A stretch of 7,898 nt of DNA, from NCBI GenBank assembly GCA_021789715.1, contig JAJYJE010000043.1, forward strand, positions 1-7,898, written 5' to 3'. Position numbers and translations under genes: made by a program. The notes under the pieces were generated by a model. It was not told the origin of the DNA, did not search any database, and was given only the letters and a program-made list of their open reading frames with translations. Every line of letters begins with the position of its first letter. Position 1 is the first letter of the stretch. Source of the DNA: a bacterium. GTDB taxonomy: Bacteria; Patescibacteriota; Doudnabacteria; UBA920. This document shows positions 4,169 through 7,898 of the stretch, piece after piece.

Positions 4169-4210
4169 GGCAATAGGAGGTTAAATATAACAAAGGGATG
4201 GCGTGATCCT

Positions 4211-4216
4211 ATTATA
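4211..4216 (-). promoter_or_regulatory. -10 box of the response regulator gene
   Basis: A perfect TATAAT on the minus strand predicts a start near 4204 and a 36-base leader. The -35 position falls inside the rplA terminator loop and has no consensus match, so only the -10 is supported. Confidence 0.45.
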
Positions 4217-4220
4217 ACAG

Positions 4221-4251
4221 AAAAACCGCCTAAGAGTTAGTTAGGCGGTTT
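4221..4251 (-). terminator. Intrinsic terminator of the nusG-rplK-rplA block
   Basis: Read on the minus strand, an 11-bp stem (4241-4251 with 4223-4233) with a 7-base loop runs into five T (4225-4221). It lies 36 bases past the rplA stop and overlaps the spacer of the next gene's promoter. Confidence 0.88.
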
Positions 4252-4286
4252 AGTTGTGGATTTACAATTCGCGACAGCCGTTGATA

Positions 4287-4970
4287 CTAAATCTTCACGC
4301 GGATTCCCGGCCCCATAGTCGCGTTAACAGTAACCGAGGCAATATACTGCCCCTTTAAGGCAGACGGCTTGTTGGATTGGACGCTGTTGATGAAAGCCTT
4401 GAAATTTTCCAACAGCTTTTCCGAATCAAAATTGCTCTTGCCGATAATTTGGTGGATATTGCCGCTGTCATCGTTCTTAAAGTCAACCTTGCCGCCGGCG
4501 ATTTCGCGGATAACCTTGCCGATGTCCGGAGAAACGGTTCCTGTTTTGGGGTTAGGCATTAAGCCGCGAGGGCCTAAAATCTTCGCCACCTGGGCCAATT
4601 TTGGCATTAGGGCCGGTTCTGCCACGGCAATATCGAAATCCGTTTTTTCGGTTTCCTTAATTTTTTTAATCAAATCCTCGCCGCCAACCAAGCTTGCACC
4701 GGCATCCCTGGCTTCCTGCTCCTTGGCTTCGGTAACGAACGCGGCCACCTTTTTGGATTTGCCGGTGCCATGGGGTAGCTGGACCACGCCACGGACGGCC
4801 TGATCCGTCTTTTTGGCGTCAATGAAAGTGCGGACATGCACTTCAATGCTGCCGACGAACTTGGTATTTGCGGTCTTTTTAGCCAGTTCCACCGCCTCTT
4901 GCGGGGTGTATACTTTATCTTTTTCGACCAATTTGCCGTTGGCCTTAACTCGCTTGGCAATTTTTGCCAT
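4287..4970 (-). CDS. rplA: 50S ribosomal protein L1 (uL1)
   Basis: uL1 binds the mobile L1 stalk of 23S rRNA near the E site and assists release of deacylated tRNA; in many bacteria it also represses its own operon by binding the mRNA. The full length (227 residues, usual about 230) is present. It starts MAKIAKRVKANGK, with Y-T-P-Q-E-A-V-E-L-A-K, and carries the signature L-G-P-R-G-L-M-P-N-P-K-T-G-T-V in the middle, then the late S-F-D-S-E-K-L-type segment and the C-terminal V-N-A-T-M-G-P-G-I. ATG 4970 has AAAGGGA five bases upstream, the only core gene here with a recognisable Shine-Dalgarno. A terminator follows. rplJ and rplL, which often come next, are absent. Confidence 0.98.
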   Translation of the reverse strand: MAKIAKRVKANGKLVEKDKVYTPQEAVELAKKTANTKFVGSIEVHVRTFIDAKKTDQAVRGVVQLPHGTGKSKKVAAFVTEAKEQEARDAGASLVGGEDLIKKIKETEKTDFDIAVAEPALMPKLAQVAKILGPRGLMPNPKTGTVSPDIGKVIREIAGGKVDFKNDDSGNIHQIIGKSNFDSEKLLENFKAFINSVQSNKPSALKGQYIASVTVNATMGPGIRVKI

Positions 4971-4983
4971 ATATGTCCCTTTC

Positions 4984-5028
4984 GTGGTGATGACGAGCTA
5001 GCATCGATGCGTGCACGCGCTCTCCCAC
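4984..5028 (-). promoter_or_regulatory. Hairpin in the rplA leader, possible L1-binding site
   Basis: In the mRNA sense (minus strand), gtgg (5028-5025) pairs with ccac (4987-4984) and gagc (5022-5019) with gctc (4998-4995), leaving a 2-by-7 internal loop; two 10-base palindromes, gcgtgcacgc and gcatcgatgc, lie in the distal part. It ends a few bases before the Shine-Dalgarno of rplA. L1 autoregulation is known in other bacteria; that this element is the site is inference. Confidence 0.35.
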
Positions 5029-5035
5029 AAATAAT

Positions 5036-5119
5036 GATTTAAAGATTTAAAAACAGATAAATAGAACGATTTTTAAGCATTCCTAATCTTTTTATTTTTG
5101 AATCTTTCTATTTTTAAAT
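5036..5119. repeat. AT-rich intergenic repeat, copy 2 (slipin-rplA spacer)
   Basis: Two adjacent 16-base units (5085-5100 and 5101-5116) differ at two positions. Bases 5101-5119 equal 1683-1701, and 5036-5053 is the inverse of 1693-1710. It fills much of the 153-base spacer between the slipin gene and rplA. Confidence 0.75.
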
Positions 5120-5123
5120 ATAC

Positions 5124-5882
5124 TTACGCTTGTTCGTCAGCCATAAACTTCTGGATATCCTTGACTGTGCTCATAAACTGGGCGGGGAAGATGATGGTAG
5201 AATTCTTTTCCACGGAAATTTCCGCCATAGTCTGGAGGTTCCTAAGCTGCAGGGCGATCGGATGCTGGGAAATCACGTCGGCGGCTTCGGAGAGTTTTTG
5301 CGCGGACATAAATTCGCCCTCGGCAGCGATAATTTTAGCGCGCTTTTCGCGCTCCGCCTCGGCCTGCTTGGCCATGGCGCGCTGCATATTCTCCGGCAGC
5401 TCAATATCTTTTATCTCGACCACCGATACCACCACGCCCCAGGGTTCGGTCCGTTCGTCTAAAACCTTGCGGATTTCCTGGTTAATGGAATCACGCTCGC
5501 TCAAAACTTCATCAAGCTGGAACCGGCCGACGATATTGCGGACGGTCGTCTGCGCGATCTGGTTAATCGCGGCCATAACATTCTCTATGGCTACAATGCT
5601 TTTAACCGCGTCCGTAACCTGATAATACGCTACCGCGGAAATATCCACCGAGACATTATCTTTGGTGATGATCTTTTGCGGCGGGATCGGCAAAGTTATA
5701 ATGCGCAAATCGACCTTCTTAAGGCGGTCAATATACGGCACGACCATAGTCAGGCCGGGCTCGCGGAGGCCGACAATCTTGCCAAACCGGAACACCACGC
5801 CTTTCTCGTACTGCTGGACAACGCGCAGGCCCGGCAGGATAAGGAAGACAAAAATTATCAACACTAACCAAATTATGCCCAT
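5124..5882 (-). CDS. Slipin/stomatin-like SPFH-domain membrane protein
   Basis: Stomatin-family proteins insert one N-terminal hydrophobic hairpin or helix and oligomerise under the membrane, organising lipid microdomains and membrane proteases. Seen: a hydrophobic segment at residues 3-19, then V-V-Q-Q-Y-E-K-G-V-V-F-R-F-G-K, the classical SPFH entry; E-P-G-L-T-M-V-V-P-Y-I-D; the D-N-V-S-V-D-I-S-A-V-A-Y-Y-Q-V strand pair; the G-R-F-Q-L-D-E-V-L-S-E-R helix; and a charged Glu/Arg/Ala coiled coil (about 166-195). The length of 252 is normal for slipins. Many bacterial and archaeal slipins are followed by an NfeD partner; none is here. It sits between rplK and rplA, which are normally adjacent, with 70- and 153-base spacers. 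The ATG lacks a Shine-Dalgarno sequence. Family call firm, role unknown. Confidence 0.93.
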   Translation of the reverse strand: MGIIWLVLIIFVFLILPGLRVVQQYEKGVVFRFGKIVGLREPGLTMVVPYIDRLKKVDLRIITLPIPPQKIITKDNVSVDISAVAYYQVTDAVKSIVAIENVMAAINQIAQTTVRNIVGRFQLDEVLSERDSINQEIRKVLDERTEPWGVVVSVVEIKDIELPENMQRAMAKQAEAEREKRAKIIAAEGEFMSAQKLSEAADVISQHPIALQLRNLQTMAEISVEKNSTIIFPAQFMSTVKDIQKFMADEQA

Positions 5883-5884
5883 AT

Positions 5885-5920
5885 GATTGCAGATTTAATG
5901 ATTATAGTGATTTTGTGATT
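5885..5920. repeat. Short-period GATT repeat in the rplK-slipin spacer
   Basis: GATT recurs at 5885, 5892, 5900, 5909 and 5917, i.e. every 7-9 bases, directly upstream of the slipin start; the inverse (aatc) follows at about 5923-5946. Confidence 0.6.
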
Positions 5921-5953
5921 TAAAATCATCCAATCATCAAATCTCAAAATAAA

Positions 5954-6379
5954 CTAATCGGTTACCTCGACCCCCATACTGCGGGCAGTGCCGCGGATAA
6001 TCTTTTCAGCGGCTTCCAAGGTGGTAGCGTTCAAGTCCGGCATCTTCTTTTCCGCGATCTCGCGCACTTGCTTAGACGTAATCTTACCGACTTTGTTAAG
6101 CAACGGGTTGGCGCTGCCTTTTTGCAGGCCTATGGCCTTCATGATCAGGTTACTGGCCGGGGGAGTTTTTAAGATGAACGAATACGAACGATCCTCGTAA
6201 ATGGTCATTACGATCGGAATCGTAATGTCGCCCATCTGCGCGGTGCGGTCATTGAATTCCTTAACGAACCCAGCGAGGTTAATGCCGTGGGGACCGAGCG
6301 CGGTACCCACCGGAGGGGCCGGAGTGGCTTTGCCGGCCGGCAGCTGGAGCTTAAGCTCCACTTTGACTTTCTTGGCCAT
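5954..6379 (-). CDS. rplK: 50S ribosomal protein L11 (uL11)
   Basis: uL11 binds the GTPase-associated centre of 23S rRNA and takes part in factor binding and stringent-response sensing. Full length, 141 residues as usual. Seen: the N-terminal [21 protein letters not shown] with the conserved proline-rich helix, A-L-G-P-H-G-I-N, the inter-domain linker L-K-T-P-P-A-S, and the C-terminal RNA-binding domain with K-K-M-P-D-L-N-A and G-T-A-R-S-M-G. ATG 6379 has no Shine-Dalgarno; a heptamer repeat lies directly upstream. It belongs to the nusG-rplK-rplA block, although separated from rplA by the slipin gene and from nusG by a 46-codon ORF. Confidence 0.98.
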   Translation of the reverse strand: MAKKVKVELKLQLPAGKATPAPPVGTALGPHGINLAGFVKEFNDRTAQMGDITIPIVMTIYEDRSYSFILKTPPASNLIMKAIGLQKGSANPLLNKVGKITSKQVREIAEKKMPDLNATTLEAAEKIIRGTARSMGVEVTD

Positions 6380-6382
6380 AAA

Positions 6383-6415
6383 TTAGTAGCTAGTAGTTAG
6401 TATTTAGTAGTTAGG
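6383..6415. repeat. Heptamer tandem repeat upstream of rplK
   Basis: About 4.5 copies of a 7-base unit, TTAGTAG with variants CTAGTAG and TTAGTAT, start three bases before the rplK ATG and occupy the place where a Shine-Dalgarno would be. Confidence 0.8.
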
Positions 6416-6434
6416 ACGGAATTCCATCCAAGTT

Positions 6435-6575
6435 TCAAACCTCGAGAAGCGCAAGGTTAGAAGCAGGGATAAAATTATAAATAGCCGGGCGACATCCAAC
6501 GGGCAAGATGATTGCGACCACGAGCAGGCTAGTTCCGATAACCGAGTATGTTATGCTCCTGTAAGGATTTTTCAT
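6435..6575 (-). CDS. Small membrane protein, 46 aa
   Basis: Not recognised; too short for routine gene finders. It begins MKNPYRSITYSVIG, followed by one hydrophobic helix (about residues 9-27, S-V-I-G-T-S-L-L-V-V-A-I-I-L-P-V) ending at a cysteine (G-C-R-P), then a mildly hydrophobic tail. With K2 and R6 before the helix it would sit N-in. A lipoprotein signal is imaginable (V-G-C), but the box is poor. It lies between nusG and rplK where most bacteria have no gene. It does not show the W-P and helix features of SecE. A weak gggac lies 4 bases before the ATG and is part of an inverted repeat. It accounts for about half of the 314-base nusG-rplK gap. Confidence 0.4.
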   Translation of the reverse strand: MKNPYRSITYSVIGTSLLVVAIILPVGCRPAIYNFIPASNLALLEV

Positions 6576-6579
6576 ATTG

Positions 6580-6645
6580 TCCCGGATCTGGATCTTGAAT
6601 AATTTTTGTGGCCTAGGATAATCATCAGCACAAAAATTTCCGGGA
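6580..6645 (-). promoter_or_regulatory. Nested inverted repeats between nusG and the 46-codon ORF
   Basis: A perfect 10-bp repeat (aatttttgtg 6601-6610, cacaaaaatt 6629-6638) lies inside a 6-bp one (tcccgg 6580-6585, ccggga 6640-6645). In the mRNA, the outer arm next to the small ORF overlaps its possible ribosome binding site. It could be a regulatory hairpin or operator; it lacks a T-run. Confidence 0.4.
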
Positions 6646-6693
6646 TGGCATACTTTAGAATAGGACTTATAAGACGAGTGCGACTGATACGAC

Positions 6694-7239
6694 CTATATC
6701 TTCTTCACCTGTAAAAAGTCCAACTCTACCGGCGTCTCGCGGCCGAATATGGTAACCATAACCTTGACTTTGCCGTGTGCTTCATCAATGTCCCCGACTT
6801 TACCTTCGTAATCCTTAAACGGGCCGTCCTGAATCTTGACCAGATCGCCCGCCGCGAATTCCACTTTAAACTTCGGCTCTTCCGCCCCCATGCGCTTCTT
6901 CAAATATGCCAATTCCTCTTCGGCAATAGGCGTAGGGATGGTTCCGCTGCCGACGAAACCGGTCACGTTAGGGGTATTGCGGACAACATACCACGAGTCA
7001 TCGGTTACAATCATATCAACCAAAACATAACCCGGAAAAATCTTCTCTTCCACGGTCGTGCGCCTGCCGTCCTTAATCTTGATCTTTTTTTCCTTCGGCA
7101 CGAGCGCGTCAAAAATCTTGTCCTGCATATTCATGGACTCGATTCTTTGCTTTAAGTTATAAGCCACGCTGTCCTCGTAGCCGCTGTATGTGTGCAGAAC
7201 GTACCAATGACGCTCGCCGGTTACCTGCTGTCTGGCCAT
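6694..7239 (-). CDS. nusG: Transcription termination/antitermination factor NusG
   Basis: NusG binds RNA polymerase through its N-terminal NGN domain and contacts Rho or ribosomal protein S10 through its C-terminal KOW domain, linking transcription to translation. Seen: the NGN start W-Y-V-L-H-T-Y-S-G-Y-E (12-22), K-I-F-P-G-Y-V-L-V-D-M, W-Y-V-V-R-N-T-P-N-V-T-G-F-V-G, and the KOW motif G-D-L-V-K-I-Q-D-G-P-F-K-D-Y-E-G-K-V through the end V-E-L-D-F-L-Q-V. The length of 181 is typical. ATG 7239 has no Shine-Dalgarno and directly follows a hairpin and T-run. secE, which usually precedes nusG, is not here; a membrane protein gene takes that place. Confidence 0.98.
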   Translation of the reverse strand: MARQQVTGERHWYVLHTYSGYEDSVAYNLKQRIESMNMQDKIFDALVPKEKKIKIKDGRRTTVEEKIFPGYVLVDMIVTDDSWYVVRNTPNVTGFVGSGTIPTPIAEEELAYLKKRMGAEEPKFKVEFAAGDLVKIQDGPFKDYEGKVGDIDEAHGKVKVMVTIFGRETPVELDFLQVKKI

Positions 7240-7295
7240 AAAAAATAAATTTGGAGGGGAAAACCCCAGCGAGGAGTGGCGGGGTTTTCCCCTTC
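7240..7295 (-). terminator. Hairpin and T-run immediately before the nusG start
   Basis: Read on the minus strand, a 13-bp perfect stem (7281-7293 with 7255-7267, extendable by a G-U and a G-C pair) encloses a 13-base loop. Aaatttatttttt follows, ending at the base before the nusG ATG. It may terminate the upstream membrane gene or act as an attenuator of nusG. Confidence 0.55.
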
Positions 7296-7299
7296 CAAC

Positions 7300-7370
7300 G
7301 CTCGCTAAAGCTCGCTGCCTCTCCTTTCCTTTCGTTGCCTCGGCCGCGAAGTAAATTCAACGGCCTCGGC
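7300..7370. repeat. Repeat-rich spacer upstream of nusG
   Basis: Contains direct repeats gctcgct (7300-7306 and 7310-7316) around a taaa core, and gcctcggc at 7337-7344 and 7363-7370. The bases tcgctaaagc (7302-7311) also occur inside folA (803-812). It appears non-coding: the open minus-strand frame through it continues out of frame into nusG. Confidence 0.5.
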
Positions 7371-7376
7371 ACTACA

Positions 7377-7898
7377 TTATCTAAAATAAACTGTTAAGGC
7401 TGCTATTAATACTACCACTTCACAATAAAATGTCGCCAAACGGACGTAGTATTTGCCAAAATGCCGCCAATAGCCTACAAAATCATTTTCCTGAATCTCA
7501 AACACGATTTCTCTGTTCCGCAACGCATATACCTTTTTATTCAGCGGCCAGAGCCACATAATCCCGTAATCGATGGAGTCAAGCAGGAAATGGCTCCAGC
7601 TGCCGAGCCAGAGCAGCAAGCCGACGGTTTTCCAGTAGGCAGCGGGGGCTAACAAATAAATCAACAGGCCAACTGCCAACCAAATTACCGGCGCGTGGCT
7701 GGTAAATTTCCTATGGTTATTCTCCTGATCCTTAACGAACCAGCGTCGTTCCTTAAAAAAACTAACGAAGGTGTCGAGATCCGGCGCAAAGCCGAAGAAC
7801 ATTCCCCAGTAGAGCAGTTGGCGGAGCTGGGAGGCGGGGGGATTCGGTGTGGTGATTTTTAAAAGGGCTTCAGCGGTCAAGAAACCCGCGGCAATATG
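7377..7898 (-). CDS. YdjM/DUF457-type membrane protein with metal-ligand motifs, 5' end outside window
   Basis: A polytopic inner-membrane protein of the family annotated as membrane-bound metal-dependent hydrolases; the activity of the family is poorly established. The frame is open to the window edge: before the TTG at 7880 it reads H-I-A-A-G-F, matching the N-terminal HxxxG element, so the true start lies outside. Further motifs: F-G-F-A-P-D-L-D (Asp pair), H-R-K-F-T-S-H-A (His pair), and S-W-S-H-F-L-L-D-S-I-D, followed by W-L-W-P. These conserved His/Asp groups are the likely metal ligands. Hydrophobic spans are visible around P-V-I-W-L-A-V-G-L-L-I-Y-L, T-V-G-L-L-L-W-L, and at the C-terminus (E-V-V-V-L-I-A-A-L-T). 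It lies 137 bases upstream of nusG in the same direction; no direct link to nusG is evident. Confidence 0.8.
   Translation of the reverse strand, partial: HIAAGFLTAEALLKITTPNPPASQLRQLLYWGMFFGFAPDLDTFVSFFKERRWFVKDQENNHRKFTSHAPVIWLAVGLLIYLLAPAAYWKTVGLLLWLGSWSHFLLDSIDYGIMWLWPLNKKVYALRNREIVFEIQENDFVGYWRHFGKYYVRLATFYCEVVVLIAALTVYFR

Noticed and set aside
4171..4180. AGGAGG as a plus-strand ribosome binding site
   Set aside because: No plus-strand ORF of note follows; it lies in the leader of the minus-strand response regulator gene.
4369..4803. 144-residue plus-strand ORF
   Set aside because: Antisense shadow of rplA, a certain gene.
5098..5622. 174-residue plus-strand ORF rich in Ser/Ile
   Set aside because: Antisense shadow of the slipin gene.
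6435..6575. 46-codon ORF as a minimal SecE
   Set aside because: SecE has an amphipathic helix and a W-P region before its membrane span; here the span starts near residue 9 and these are absent.
7157..7372. 71-residue minus-strand ORF upstream of nusG
   Set aside because: It runs through the repeat-rich spacer and the hairpin, then into nusG in another frame; low-complexity basic composition.

Overview
The window looks like a chromosomal segment of an uncultivated, small-genome bacterium, most plausibly of the Candidate Phyla Radiation (Patescibacteria, Parcubacteria-like). This is an inference from gene content and style: a housekeeping operon with extra small genes between ribosomal protein genes, short stand-alone proteins, start codons mostly without Shine-Dalgarno sequences, AT-rich short-period repeats in the spacers, and an 'FAKAT'-type insert in DHFR. 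No rRNA, tRNA, CRISPR array, transposase or integrase was found.

Layout. (1) 1-1056, plus strand: the 3' part of a HAD-type phosphatase gene overlapping folA (dihydrofolate reductase), ended by a strong terminator. (2) 1135-1674, minus strand: dcd (dCTP deaminase), convergent with folA, so two nucleotide/folate genes lie together. (3) About 1680-3715, plus strand: an island of small unrecognised genes of 88, 26 (or 36), 92, 39 and 55 codons. Most sit in their own short transcription unit with a sigma70-like promoter and/or an intrinsic terminator. Two tiny ORFs look leaderless, and the 88-codon gene has an elaborate leader with a possible leader peptide, a terminator and a hairpin that would bury its ribosome binding site. 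(4) 3737-4168, minus: a stand-alone receiver-domain response regulator. (5) 4287-7239, minus: nusG, a 46-codon membrane ORF, rplK (L11), a slipin/SPFH membrane protein, rplA (L1), then a terminator. This is the classical nusG-L11-L1 block interrupted by two membrane-protein genes. (6) 7377-7898, minus: the start-truncated gene of a YdjM/DUF457-type membrane protein with metal-ligand motifs.

How the parts work together. folA and dcd serve thymidylate and folate metabolism. nusG, rplK and rplA form the transcription/translation block, with possible control points at a hairpin and T-run before nusG and a hairpin before rplA. The most unusual part is the small-gene island: compact units with canonical Shine-Dalgarno sequences and strong terminators, unlike the leader-poor core genes around it. 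No function is assigned to the island genes.
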